Below are positions 15,910-24,208 of a stretch of DNA of 53,321 bases, in pieces. The first letter of the stretch is position 1, and each line of letters starts with the position of its first letter. Location of the stretch: IMG/VR virus record IMGVR_UViG_3300031463_000010, positions 1 through 53,321 of that record; one strand, written 5' to 3'. Origin of the DNA: a virus. The notes below the pieces were generated by a model. It was not told the origin of the DNA, made no database searches, and was given only the letters and a program-made list of their open reading frames with translations. Both the position numbers and the translations under genes were made by a program.

Positions 15910-16365
15910 TTAAGGGAAGATTAAAGTTCGCTCCAAAACCGCTGTTGGATACAAAAATCGCCGCTCGCTGATCATCTGGATGATGGCATCGTCGTTACAT
16001 CGCCCACGCAGATACCGATAGCATTGGGGAAGCCAGCTGCCATCGAATGCAGCGTCGAGCGCGACAGAAAGGTTCTGCATGTCTACGACGATCATTGCAC
16101 ACCGTCCTGTACATCCCAACCCCTTCGGAAGCCCTCCCAACTCTTGCAGCTCTGGGAGGACAATCTCCGGCCACCCAGCCTTGCGGAATAGTGGGATGGA
16201 GCGCACAAGCCGTTCATACTCATGGCGTTCAATCATGTACGACGGCGAACCCCACAACAACTTGTGCAGCTCCCGGAACGGTATGCGCTCGCTGGGGTAG
16301 GCAAGCTGTAACAGGTAATTGTGAATGTCCAGCGCAACTCGTACGTGCACGTGTAGCTTGGCCAT
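15910..16365 (-). CDS. unrecognised protein, 151 residues
   Basis: No domain recognised. The N-terminal half is helical (V-A-L-D-I-H-N-Y-L-L-Q-L), the middle contains G-L-G-C-T-G-R-C, and a hydrophobic M-I-V-V-D-M strand follows. It starts two bases after the upstream stop with only a weak SD, so translation probably relies on coupling. Confidence 0.6.
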   Translation of the reverse strand: MAKLHVHVRVALDIHNYLLQLAYPSERIPFRELHKLLWGSPSYMIERHEYERLVRSIPLFRKAGWPEIVLPELQELGGLPKGLGCTGRCAMIVVDMQNLSVALDAAFDGSWLPQCYRYLRGRCNDDAIIQMISERRFLYPTAVLERTLIFP

Positions 16366-16367
16366 AT

Positions 16368-16619
16368 CTACACCATCACCGCGTCAAGACAGTCCAGGCA
16401 AACAGCTGCAGACCTTTTGTTCCGCGCAGCCCATGTACCTTTGGGGATAACCGTCCCGCAGTTCATGCATGGTGCGTCGCTGCGCAGCTTCGCCGCATGC
16501 CAGTGCCCTCCCGCGCGCGCCACGAATGCGAGCAGCTTTTCCGGCGCAGCGCTTTCGTCGCTAAATACTTTGTATAGGCGCTGACCATCCCACATGTAGC
16601 CATCAGGAAGTCCGTCCAT
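16368..16619 (-). CDS. small zinc-finger protein
   Basis: 83 residues, SD GGAGGAG. The C-terminal half carries C-M-N-C and, about 20 residues on, C-L-D-C, the spacing of a zinc ribbon; the N-terminal half is unassigned. It overlaps the first member of the paralogue array by 17 bases. Probably binds nucleic acid or a protein partner. Confidence 0.6.
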   Translation of the reverse strand: MDGLPDGYMWDGQRLYKVFSDESAAPEKLLAFVARAGGHWHAAKLRSDAPCMNCGTVIPKGTWAARNKRSAAVCLDCLDAVMV

Positions 16620-17316
16620 TCCATCTCCTCCAGTCTATCTTGATTTCGTGTTGTGTGCACTTAACTTCTTTCGCGATCGATGTAATCACATTGCGCGCCG
16701 ACGTGTCCACCAGCACACTATTTTTGCTGTGGAATGAAGGACGCCCGTCCAGTGATAACAGGAGCATGTAGCGGTACTCCACACCATAGCGCGTGAACCA
16801 CAGCAGCGAGTTGATGTTGTCACGAAACACCCATGACATACAGGCAAAGCTGTTCAACACCGGAACCGACATCTTCAGCGTGCACACGTGCGAACGCACG
16901 ATCCAGTAGTCCCACGCAAGCACGTCGCAGATCAGACAGTTCCCTTCACGTTCCATGAATTCCTCTAACGAGCGTCGCGTGCGCTTGCTGATTGGAGTGG
17001 TTTCGTCACGGATAACGTCCAGGGCGAACACATCATGCCATTTTTTAAGCAGATTATAGTCACGGGGGGATATTCCGCGAACTTCAACCACACGCGCAGG
17101 TGCATGTACATCCCCTGTGTACGTGTTGAGTGCGAACAACTTCAGTTCGTCCACGTCACCGTAGAGCTCATACGTGTCAAACAGCCTGCGGTCATTCCAT
17201 CGCCAATACAGCTGATGCGCCACTGTCCCACCAATATACACATTGGCGACATTGGTGGTAAGGTTTCTCCTTACGTCAATCACAGTCTCATTGGAAAGAC
17301 GCAACCGTATGGACAT
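16603..17316 (-). CDS. tandem paralogue family, member 1 (promoter-distal)
   Basis: 237 residues, the most diverged of eight consecutive related genes. It keeps G81-I-S-P-R-D86-Y-N-L-L, the following helix with R-T-R-R-S-L, a C-L-I-C-D centre, and R-Y-G-V-E-Y-R near residue 175 where most members have YGRTWR. A T-G-D-V strand precedes the G-x-x-x-R-D motif, as in its relatives. Start ATG 17316 lies inside the 3' end of member 2, with GGGGAG 11 bases upstream. Function unknown. Confidence 0.75.
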   Translation of the reverse strand: MSIRLRLSNETVIDVRRNLTTNVANVYIGGTVAHQLYWRWNDRRLFDTYELYGDVDELKLFALNTYTGDVHAPARVVEVRGISPRDYNLLKKWHDVFALDVIRDETTPISKRTRRSLEEFMEREGNCLICDVLAWDYWIVRSHVCTLKMSVPVLNSFACMSWVFRDNINSLLWFTRYGVEYRYMLLLSLDGRPSFHSKNSVLVDTSARNVITSIAKEVKCTQHEIKIDWRRWNGRTS

Positions 17317-18016
17317 TGTCCGTCAACTCCCCTAATGCTATGTCCTCTGGGGCTTCCTCAAGCAGCTCTGCCAGTACCTTAAAAAGTGTACCACCCTCAC
17401 CGTACGTCGCGTAAACATTCGTGCCCAGCGCTCCTTCGGGGTAGAACGTCCCACGCAGCGCCCGCCATGTACGCCCATAGCGCAGCATGTACGCCTCAAC
17501 GTTTGGGTCGCTGCCCAGCACCATCCACATCTCATCACCGTTGCAGTCAACCTGCAGGTCGGCTTGTCCAACCACGTCCATGACAAGCGCGCGCAGCGAA
17601 CGCTGTATGTAGTCATAGTACAGGTCGCACAGTACGCAGTCGCACGCCAGATAGTGTTCCAGCGAGCGTACTGTGCGCAGGGTAATGTCATTAGGGAGGA
17701 ACGAATGTATGTCGCGTAGGAACGTCTCCGACGTACGCGCACTAAAGCCTTTCACGTAAAAGACGATGGGCCTGTCCCGCGGCGGCACACCGTGGATGAG
17801 GATATGGTGAGGATTGTCATAAATCTTACCTGTGAGTGCGTGCAAGACGCGGCTCTTTCCCACGTGCGCTGACCTGACCAGCACTTGGATGTCATTCCAG
17901 ACCCACGACAACGCCGCCCGTTGCACACCGCGTACCAACACCGCATGCAAGCGCGTGTGGTGCTTAAGCCTACTTGCCATGAGGGGTTCATCATGTATGT
18001 CAAGCATCACCGTCAT
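17288..18016 (-). CDS. tandem paralogue family, member 2
   Basis: 242 residues from ATG 18016 (SD GGAGGT, five-base spacing). G76-V-P-P-R-D81, then L-R-T-V-R-S-L-E, a C-D-C-V-L-C-D cysteine cluster in the same place as member 1, and L-R-Y-G-R-T-W-R. The C-terminus has A-E-L-L-E-E-A-P-E-D-I-A-L, matching the V-P-E-D-x-x ending of members 4 and 5. Its N-terminus is about 20 residues longer than most. Confidence 0.75.
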   Translation of the reverse strand: MTVMLDIHDEPLMASRLKHHTRLHAVLVRGVQRAALSWVWNDIQVLVRSAHVGKSRVLHALTGKIYDNPHHILIHGVPPRDRPIVFYVKGFSARTSETFLRDIHSFLPNDITLRTVRSLEHYLACDCVLCDLYYDYIQRSLRALVMDVVGQADLQVDCNGDEMWMVLGSDPNVEAYMLRYGRTWRALRGTFYPEGALGTNVYATYGEGGTLFKVLAELLEEAPEDIALGELTDNVHTVASFQ

Positions 18017-18656
18017 AGAGCACCTCCAGCTCTGGGACGTACACGTCCTCAGCCAGGCAGTCAAATGCCTCAGCAATGCTTGTACGCAGCTCTGCACCGT
18101 CGCGCGTGTAGCGCACCATGTAATAGACGCTGTGCGCACGCGTACGCCATGATACCAACCTCCAAGAACGTCCGTAGTCCAGTAAGTCCAACGCCTTTTC
18201 TAAGCTTTCGGTAAATGTCATTGTGTTGCGCCCGAACTGCCATAGCGGCACAGCGCCGCTGTAGACCATGCGCGCCTCCAGCGCTATACAGCGCTGCCCA
18301 GGGTCTACGTGGAACATGCAGACCATGTCACACTCGCGTCCACGTGCATATGCCTGCAGCGACGCCAGCGTGCGTGCGGTAAACCTGCGCATGCGCGCCA
18401 GCACTAATACCTCATCCCAAGGCATAAATAGTATAGGCATGAGCGCGTACTGGTCGCGGCGCGACAGACCAGGTATGGTGGTGTATTTCTGGTGCGTTTC
18501 GAAAACCCGTCCTGTCCTCCAGTGCACAATGTATTCCCCTGATAGGCCCTTTGTACACATTGTCACGAAGTCGCTGTCCATGGTACTCCACTGGAGTTCG
18601 ACTGCGCGCCCGCACACCTGTGCGATAACTTTCCCTTCCTGTCTACGTAGTCTCAT
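18000..18656 (-). CDS. tandem paralogue family, member 3
   Basis: 218 residues from ATG 18656, overlapping the stop of member 4 as ATGA. Carries T-G-R-V-F then G63-L-S-R-R-D68, T-A-R-T-L-A-S-L, and D-Y-G-R-S-W-R. The R-T-L-A-S-L helix is identical in member 4, pointing to a fairly recent duplication of these two. No enzyme motif is visible. Confidence 0.75.
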   Translation of the reverse strand: MRLRRQEGKVIAQVCGRAVELQWSTMDSDFVTMCTKGLSGEYIVHWRTGRVFETHQKYTTIPGLSRRDQYALMPILFMPWDEVLVLARMRRFTARTLASLQAYARGRECDMVCMFHVDPGQRCIALEARMVYSGAVPLWQFGRNTMTFTESLEKALDLLDYGRSWRLVSWRTRAHSVYYMVRYTRDGAELRTSIAEAFDCLAEDVYVPELEVLYDGDA

Positions 18657-19267
18657 TTCAGACTTATCTCCTCCCACGGTGGGCAAGTTATTAAAGTTAT
18701 TGCATCCTCTGGCACGCCGCACAAGAATGCCAGCGCACGGCGTATGCCAGAGCACATATCATCATGGTAAACCTCAACATGTGTATACTGTATGAGCTTG
18801 CCAATGCGCGCGTAACGCCACGTACGCCCGTAGCTGAACGCGCGCTCCAACTCATCTCCACTGTTGGCGTTGGCATACGTATACCCGTCCCAATACGGAA
18901 GCAGCGTGCGCGTGTCCTGATACAGGAAAGGCCGCGCCAGCACCTCTCTTCGCATAATCATCTGTACCAAATCCTGTGGCGGGTACGCGCGCAGTGACGC
19001 CAGCGTGCGTGATGTCAACAAACCGCTATATGCCTCTATAATGTCCTCCCACGTCATGTCCATGACGCTGTGCAGAACGTCCCAATCGCGGGGGGATACA
19101 CCATGCAAGTTATACGTGCGCGCTGCACCGAACACCGCGCCGTCGCTGCGCGCGACGAACGGCACAATGTACCATGACGGGCTACAGTACAGTGAGACCT
19201 TATGTAGCCCGTCACTGTACTCAAAAGTGTAAGACCCCTCAACACCGTCAAGCGAGAACTTGTACAT
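18653..19267 (-). CDS. tandem paralogue family, member 4
   Basis: 204 residues from ATG 19267 (SD GGAGGAGG). A good family reference: beta-rich N-terminus, D-G-A-V-F-G, G56-V-S-P-R-D61-W-D-V-L, S-R-T-L-A-S-L, A-R-P-F-L, S-Y-G-R-T-W-R, then G-V-P-E-D-A-I and P-P-W-E-E. Its W-E-E ending recurs in member 5. Confidence 0.8.
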   Translation of the reverse strand: MYKFSLDGVEGSYTFEYSDGLHKVSLYCSPSWYIVPFVARSDGAVFGAARTYNLHGVSPRDWDVLHSVMDMTWEDIIEAYSGLLTSRTLASLRAYPPQDLVQMIMRREVLARPFLYQDTRTLLPYWDGYTYANANSGDELERAFSYGRTWRYARIGKLIQYTHVEVYHDDMCSGIRRALAFLCGVPEDAITLITCPPWEEISLK

Positions 19268-19853
19268 AATCAACCTCCTCCCACGTTGGCAGCTCTGACG
19301 CACTCACCGCGCCCTCTGGGACGCAGAGGATAGCTGCCAGTTTGCTGCGCACCACACTGCCAATGTCATGCGCCTCTACAACACATGTCACCTGCACGCC
19401 GCGTGCACTTATCATGGCGTAGCGCCATGTACGCCCATACCCGTCCAGGCGTTCCACTTCTCCCTCATCAGCGAGATAGTACATCGGCACGTTGGGGGCA
19501 GTGAGCGGCCTTATAGTGCGCACGTAAGGACGCACCACCGCGCGCCCTCCGACAGCTACATAGCACAACATGTCACGCATATCGCATTGTGCGGTGATTG
19601 ACTGCACTGCGCGGCGCGACATTCGTGACTGGCACGCGCACAACACATCACCCCACGACGCACTGAAGCACGTCGCCAGCAATCGCCAGTCGCGTGGTGG
19701 AACGCCAAAAATAGTGCGCACCTCTGGTGGGCCAAATACAAACCCATCACTGGTGCGCACCACAGGTTGTGAATTGCACCACGATAGCCGAGCTGACATC
19801 TTATCGCGTAGCACATCGTCGTGCCACTCAAAGCGGTAATCTATGCTATACAT
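19248..19853 (-). CDS. tandem paralogue family, member 5
   Basis: 201 residues; the ATG overlaps the previous stop as TGATG, with SD GGAGG. D-G-F-V-F-G-P, G50-V-P-P-R-D55-W-R-L-L, V-R-P-Y-V, G-Y-G-R-T-W-R-Y-A and V-P-E-G-A. Several Cys (C-A-C, C-D) have no fixed zinc-finger spacing. Closest in pattern to members 4 and 6. Confidence 0.8.
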   Translation of the reverse strand: MYSIDYRFEWHDDVLRDKMSARLSWCNSQPVVRTSDGFVFGPPEVRTIFGVPPRDWRLLATCFSASWGDVLCACQSRMSRRAVQSITAQCDMRDMLCYVAVGGRAVVRPYVRTIRPLTAPNVPMYYLADEGEVERLDGYGRTWRYAMISARGVQVTCVVEAHDIGSVVRSKLAAILCVPEGAVSASELPTWEEVDYVQVLA

Positions 19854-20494
19854 CAGCGCCTCCAGAAACGGGGTTTATCTACCAGCACAACATCATCTGG
19901 GGAACGCCCAAACGCATTTGCAATGAACTCGCGTACCTCTTGGAACTCGCGGTCGCGGCGCACGGCAATCACCTTCTCGTACCCGTAGACGTACACGTGC
20001 GCCGTCATCCATGTCGCCCCGAAGTCATATATTGCCTCGGCTTCCTCCTCGGTACGCCCTAGCCAATACGCGCTGGGGACGTACCAGTGCAATAGTACTG
20101 GTCTCCCAGTCTTTATGAGTGGCCGATATGTCGCTATACGCGCACTCTGCCAAAAGTCGCAGATTAAGTCGGTTGACTGTAAAACCGCGCCCAGCGATTT
20201 TAGAGCACGCGGACTGAGCCTACCGCTGTCCACAATGCGTGAGAAATCGCGCGCGTGGAACTCTAAGAGCACGCCCCAGTCGCGCGGCGGAACACCCATA
20301 ATCCTGACCTCGCGGATAGGGCCAAACATTGTGCCGTCCGCCAGGCGGACAACGTAGACCTCCCTCGGAGCGATTGAGTAGTGTACGAAGTCTTCAATCG
20401 CTCTTTCGTCCCACCAGAACGCATATTCCAGCGGACGCCCGTCCAGCGTAGAACTTCCCTCTAGGTGAAACCTAAAACGGTCAAACATTCTCAT
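19853..20494 (-). CDS. tandem paralogue family, member 6
   Basis: 213 residues from ATG 20494 (GGAGG, six-base spacing). D-G-T-M-F-G-P, G67-V-P-P-R-D72-W-G-V-L, L-S-P-R-A-L-K-S-L, Y-R-P-L-I, and F-G-A-T-W in place of YGRTW. The end reads F-G-R-S-P-D-D-V-V-L. It has lost the Arg residues of the second motif, so that motif is not strictly required. Confidence 0.75.
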   Translation of the reverse strand: MRMFDRFRFHLEGSSTLDGRPLEYAFWWDERAIEDFVHYSIAPREVYVVRLADGTMFGPIREVRIMGVPPRDWGVLLEFHARDFSRIVDSGRLSPRALKSLGAVLQSTDLICDFWQSARIATYRPLIKTGRPVLLHWYVPSAYWLGRTEEEAEAIYDFGATWMTAHVYVYGYEKVIAVRRDREFQEVREFIANAFGRSPDDVVLVDKPRFWRR

Positions 20495-21071
20495 TGCACG
20501 CCTCCAACTCCAGCTGGCTGGCGTGTAGCCAGCTAGCCACAACCGCGCGCACTATGCCGAGCTCTGGGAACGCGACAGGCAGCGTCCCCAGGAAGACGCC
20601 GTCTACGTAGAGGGACATCATTTGCCATCCCTCCCCGTAGTTTGAAAAGCGTAACAGCGTTTCAGCAGTATCAGCGCTCAAGAACCCATTACGCCTTTCC
20701 CATCTTACGGGTATCTGCGCGACATATGGCCGCAGCACCACCTGACGGTCATCTTGGGTTATACCGACTACATACCAGTCAAGCGGCGCGAGCATACGCA
20801 GCGAGCGGCGTGTACGCATGCTGGCGCGCCGTAGGACGTCCAACACGGTATGTAGCTCACCGTGCACGCCGCGCAGCATACTGCGGTCACGTGGCGATAC
20901 ACCTAACAGTTCTCTGAACTCCCGTGGCCCGTATATGCGGCCACTGCCCAGGTCAAGAACGTAGCTTCCGCAGTTTGGGTACGCTATCGCGTACCAACAT
21001 TGCTCGTCCTCGTACATCACGATACGGGCCTTGCCACCTTCCCAGCGGGCATTAAAGACGTAATCAGTCAT
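20481..21071 (-). CDS. tandem paralogue family, member 7
   Basis: 196 residues, the shortest. S-G-R-I-Y-G-P, G57-V-S-P-R-D62-R-S-M-L, R-T-R-R-S-L, L-R-P-Y-V, N-Y-G-E-G-W-Q. The R-T-R-R-S-L helix matches member 1. Its start overlaps member 8 by eight bases and is served by GGAGGAGG nine bases upstream. Confidence 0.75.
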   Translation of the reverse strand: MTDYVFNARWEGGKARIVMYEDEQCWYAIAYPNCGSYVLDLGSGRIYGPREFRELLGVSPRDRSMLRGVHGELHTVLDVLRRASMRTRRSLRMLAPLDWYVVGITQDDRQVVLRPYVAQIPVRWERRNGFLSADTAETLLRFSNYGEGWQMMSLYVDGVFLGTLPVAFPELGIVRAVVASWLHASQLELEACNENV

Positions 21072-21663
21072 TGCCGAACACCTCCTCCTCTAGTGGGGAA
21101 ACGTCAACCTCTCCACACCAACATGTTATAACCGCCTGTAACTCGCGTAACCCACGAGTTACAGCGAACACACCCAATCTGGTGTAGTCCACCTCCACCG
21201 ATACAATCCGCCATTCACGCCCGTAATAGGCGTAGCGGAAGCACTGTTCGAGGGTGCGCGCCCCCACGAACGTGCTCCTGTGGAGGGAAACGCTCACCCG
21301 TGGAGCACCAACATTCTTGACAAATGGACGAAAGAATGCCAGCCTGCGCGACATGTCCAACTCGCGCACATACCCTTCCGCCCCAAGTGCGGAGCATAGG
21401 GAAGCATACGTGCGCTCGGTGACATATCCGTGCGCATGCCGTATGATTTCGCGTGCCTCCCCCCAATACACGGGCAACTTGTCGCTGTCGCGTGGGGATA
21501 TGCCTCGGATAGGGATAGCCACTTCCCTTCCGTAGACCTTCCCCGTATATATGTCGTACGCGAACTCCCACTCGCTGTGGGGCTCATAGTTCCCACGGCG
21601 AGTGAGTTCGTAGTCCTCGACGGCAATCAATATCTCGCTGCCACTATGTGACCTAATCAACAT
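21064..21663 (-). CDS. tandem paralogue family, member 8 (promoter-proximal)
   Basis: 199 residues from ATG 21663, with GGAGG inside the end of the VWA gene it overlaps. T-G-K-V-Y-G, G54-I-S-P-R-D59, E-R-T-Y-A-S-L, F-R-P-F-V, Y-Y-G-R-E-W-R. As first member after the MoxR-VWA pair it is translationally coupled to the VWA gene, the clearest physical link between the two groups. Confidence 0.75.
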   Translation of the reverse strand: MLIRSHSGSEILIAVEDYELTRRGNYEPHSEWEFAYDIYTGKVYGREVAIPIRGISPRDSDKLPVYWGEAREIIRHAHGYVTERTYASLCSALGAEGYVRELDMSRRLAFFRPFVKNVGAPRVSVSLHRSTFVGARTLEQCFRYAYYGREWRIVSVEVDYTRLGVFAVTRGLRELQAVITCWCGEVDVSPLEEEVFGND

Positions 21664-22786
21664 TCCAGTCCTCCAGCTCAATCCGTCGCACCCAGTGAGG
21701 GGTGCTGGGTGCATTGCGCGGAACTACCGCGACTACCTCGAACGGTGGACGCTCCCCCCACGGCGTGTAGCCATCGGTTATTACAACGGCTACACGCACG
21801 CGAGTTTTCCGTTGCGCTTCCCGTGCGAGCGCGAGCATGTCCGTACCACCGCCGCCGACTAGCTTTACCTCGGTGGCGCGCCTTACCTGCTGCAGCGTAG
21901 CCACCTCGGTATCGCCTGTGGCGACGTACACAGGCGTATTCAGTGCCCGTGTAACCCCGTCTATTACCTCCAGCGCACGGCGCAGTTCGCGCTCCGACAT
22001 GCTCCCCGACGTATCGGCGCATAGTACGACGCTTGGCACATCGGTCACCCAGCGCGGCGTCAGTACGGGAGCGCGCGCCGCGCTCCTGCGTCCAGGACGC
22101 GTCCAACACGCACGGTTGTCCCCCTCGCGCGTGAGCGCATTTGACAGAATGCGCCGCAACAGCGCAGTAGGTGTAGGCCGTGGCGCTAAAACGCCGTCAG
22201 CCCACCTACGTAGCCCCTGCGACGCGTCCCCCCATTGCCGCACTGCCACAGCAACCTGCGCTGCAATGGCGGGAGTTTCCGCAGCGGCGGCCTCGTCCAC
22301 GGGGAGCTCCCACGGACGCTGATGGCCATCCGCACCGCTGCCAGCGAGCACAAGGCTGCTGGCGGCAATGTCGGCCAGGCCGTCGCTATTCAACTGGGAA
22401 GCATAGAACTCCGCCGTTTTTTGTGGGGGACTTTTAAAGGAGCTGGGGGTCACCGCCCCCTGTGGCAGTCGCCACGGCGGCAGCTGAAGGTCATCATTAA
22501 TCTCAGCGTCCCCTGCCAGGTTGGCAATCACCTGCGGGAGCGCTGATAGCCGAGCGTAATGACCCCGTAACAGGTGCGTGGCCTCGTGCACCAATACGGT
22601 GGCTTGCTCGGCCACGTCTAGCTGCTGCCACCAGTCGGGGTTGACGTACAGCCGCCAGCTGGTGTCAACGGCAGCCGTGCCAACCTCGGAGGATATGACC
22701 TCGCGTAGACGATACACTGCAACCGCTAGTGGGGGTGCAATCAGCGCCACCCGTGCACGTGCGCGGGAGATAACGCTACCGTTCAT
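21653..22786 (-). CDS. VWA-domain / putative metallopeptidase protein, MoxR partner
   Basis: 377 residues. N-terminal metallopeptidase-like part with H67-E68-A-T-H71, then about 150 residues of linker and helices, then a VWA domain with a full MIDAS: D258-T-S-G-S262, T315 in G-G-G-G-T-D and D338 in V-I-T-D-G. This is the arrangement of the 'VWA-like plus metallopeptidase' (DUF2201-type) proteins that partner MoxR AAA ATPases; such an ATPase is encoded just upstream. Known MoxR-VWA pairs act as chaperone-like remodelling or metal-insertion machines. The target here is unknown. Confidence 0.85.
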   Translation of the reverse strand: MNGSVISRARARVALIAPPLAVAVYRLREVISSEVGTAAVDTSWRLYVNPDWWQQLDVAEQATVLVHEATHLLRGHYARLSALPQVIANLAGDAEINDDLQLPPWRLPQGAVTPSSFKSPPQKTAEFYASQLNSDGLADIAASSLVLAGSGADGHQRPWELPVDEAAAAETPAIAAQVAVAVRQWGDASQGLRRWADGVLAPRPTPTALLRRILSNALTREGDNRACWTRPGRRSAARAPVLTPRWVTDVPSVVLCADTSGSMSERELRRALEVIDGVTRALNTPVYVATGDTEVATLQQVRRATEVKLVGGGGTDMLALAREAQRKTRVRVAVVITDGYTPWGERPPFEVVAVVPRNAPSTPHWVRRIELEDWNVD

Positions 22787-23046
22787 CGCCCACCCCCGAG
22801 CATGACAACTGCCAAGGCCGCGTCCAGCTCGGCACTGATGTTCTCGTTCTCGTCCGCAGCCGCACCACTCTCTAGCACGCGCACCAGCTCATCACCGTGC
22901 TGGAACACGGCTTCCGCGGCTTCTGGGGATAGCCTTAGAAGCCACTCGTCAAATTCTTTCGCCCCCTGCCCCACTGGGGGGCTGGTGCGTTCCCCCATGT
23001 GCCAGGCGAGCATTGCCTTGACGCTTTTTAGACATGCCTTACGCAT
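22783..23046 (-). CDS. small acidic helical protein between MoxR and VWA genes
   Basis: 87 residues, SD GGGAGGAGAG. Basic N-terminal 15 residues, then acidic helices (F-D-E-W-L-L-R-L-S-P-E-A-A-E-A, then D-E-N-E-N-I-S-A-E-L-D-A-A). It is located between the two halves of the MoxR-VWA pair and overlaps the VWA start by four bases, so it may be a third subunit. No match recognised. Confidence 0.55.
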   Translation of the reverse strand: MRKACLKSVKAMLAWHMGERTSPPVGQGAKEFDEWLLRLSPEAAEAVFQHGDELVRVLESGAAADENENISAELDAALAVVMLGGGR

Positions 23047-23057
23047 TTCTCTCCTCC

Positions 23058-24146
23058 CTACATCATACCAATGTCACGCAAGAGTGCGGACGCGCGCCTT
23101 AAGACGTCCGTGGGGATGCGTAGGCGATTGCGCACCCCTGCCTGTGCTAGGACGCGTATGGCTGGCACGGCAACGTCCTCGGACGCCTCAAGCGCTCTTA
23201 AGATAACACCCCAGCACGCCTCCCATATTTTGGGAAGTTCTTCCGAATTGGCTGCCCACGCGGCCAGCTGTGAAAGCGCCGCCCACGCCTCCTCTGGCCG
23301 CGTGGGGAGCGGTGCTCCTGCGAGCAGCTCCTGTGGGGATGGCAATTTTACCGTCTCTACCCACCCACGGAACTGCGCTGCCGCGCCGCGCCCCACCGCC
23401 CCACAGAGCAATGGGAACGCCACCGCCCACATGGCGTCCCCGAACGTGGCGTCACAAGCCACGAGCAGTGGCAGCGCAAGACCATACCATCCCCGAGGAG
23501 TAGGCACGGTATAGTCGCCCTCAGCAACCTCGTCACCGCACAGTGGGGATGGGTGGGCATGTCCCATGGCGCGCGCGAACGCGGCAATGCGCGCACGCCA
23601 GATTGGTAGATTATTTTCCCACCCTTTAGGCAATAGGGGGATTTTAGGGGTAGGAAAGTCCGCAATCACCCCCTCTGCCCACTGGTCAACGTCAAGATTG
23701 ACCTCCACGTGGGCTAGTCTAGTAAGGACGGGTAGCGGAATATCCGCATTCCCATACTGGGCAGAGGAGTTTGTCGCTGCCACAATAGAAACACCTTGGG
23801 GTAGCGCGTGCACGCCTGCGCGCCGCTCTAGTATAAGACCTAGCGCAGCGTTCAGCGTGGCTGGACGCGCCGCGCCAAGGTCATCAAGGAACAAAATGTC
23901 CCCATCTTTCACGGCCACGAGCCAATGGGGTGGTGCTACACGCACCATCCCCTCTGTAACGTAGGGGATACCACCTAGGTCTTCGGGCAGCAGTAATGAG
24001 AGCTCTAGAACGTGGAGCGTGCGGTTTAACGCTTTTGCTATTGCACGCAGCCCAGCCGTCTTTCCGACGCCAGGGTCACCGTGCATAAGCACGGGAACAC
24101 CCGTTTGTAGCGCTATCGCAACTTGGTCTACTGTGTTATAATTCAT
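23058..24146 (-). CDS. MoxR-type AAA+ ATPase
   Basis: 362 residues from ATG 24146 (SD GGAGGAGG); the 24206 start has none. Walker A G23-D-P-G-V-G-K-T30, Walker B L-F-L-D88-D, sensor 1 A-A-T-N126, and the P-E-D-L-G-G segment typical of MoxR proteins. The C-terminal 150 residues are helical and Trp/Ala rich. Expected to form a hexameric ring that works with the VWA protein. Confidence 0.85.
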   Translation of the reverse strand: MNYNTVDQVAIALQTGVPVLMHGDPGVGKTAGLRAIAKALNRTLHVLELSLLLPEDLGGIPYVTEGMVRVAPPHWLVAVKDGDILFLDDLGAARPATLNAALGLILERRAGVHALPQGVSIVAATNSSAQYGNADIPLPVLTRLAHVEVNLDVDQWAEGVIADFPTPKIPLLPKGWENNLPIWRARIAAFARAMGHAHPSPLCGDEVAEGDYTVPTPRGWYGLALPLLVACDATFGDAMWAVAFPLLCGAVGRGAAAQFRGWVETVKLPSPQELLAGAPLPTRPEEAWAALSQLAAWAANSEELPKIWEACWGVILRALEASEDVAVPAIRVLAQAGVRNRLRIPTDVLRRASALLRDIGMM

Positions 24147-24166
24147 TTTCCTCCTCCAAGTGATTG

Positions 24167-24201
24167 CGTCCAACCTACACCACGGTAGTGTAGGTTGGAC
24201 G
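24167..24201 (-). other. strong 14-bp hairpin ahead of the MoxR gene
   Basis: Perfect 14-bp inverted repeat (24167-24180 and 24188-24201) with a seven-base loop, filling the only real gap near the operon's start. There is no T-run, and the MoxR SD lies just downstream on the minus strand. It could be an attenuator, an RNase processing site, or a 3'-end protector for the two upstream genes. Confidence 0.7.
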
Positions 24202-24208
24202 GGCACGA

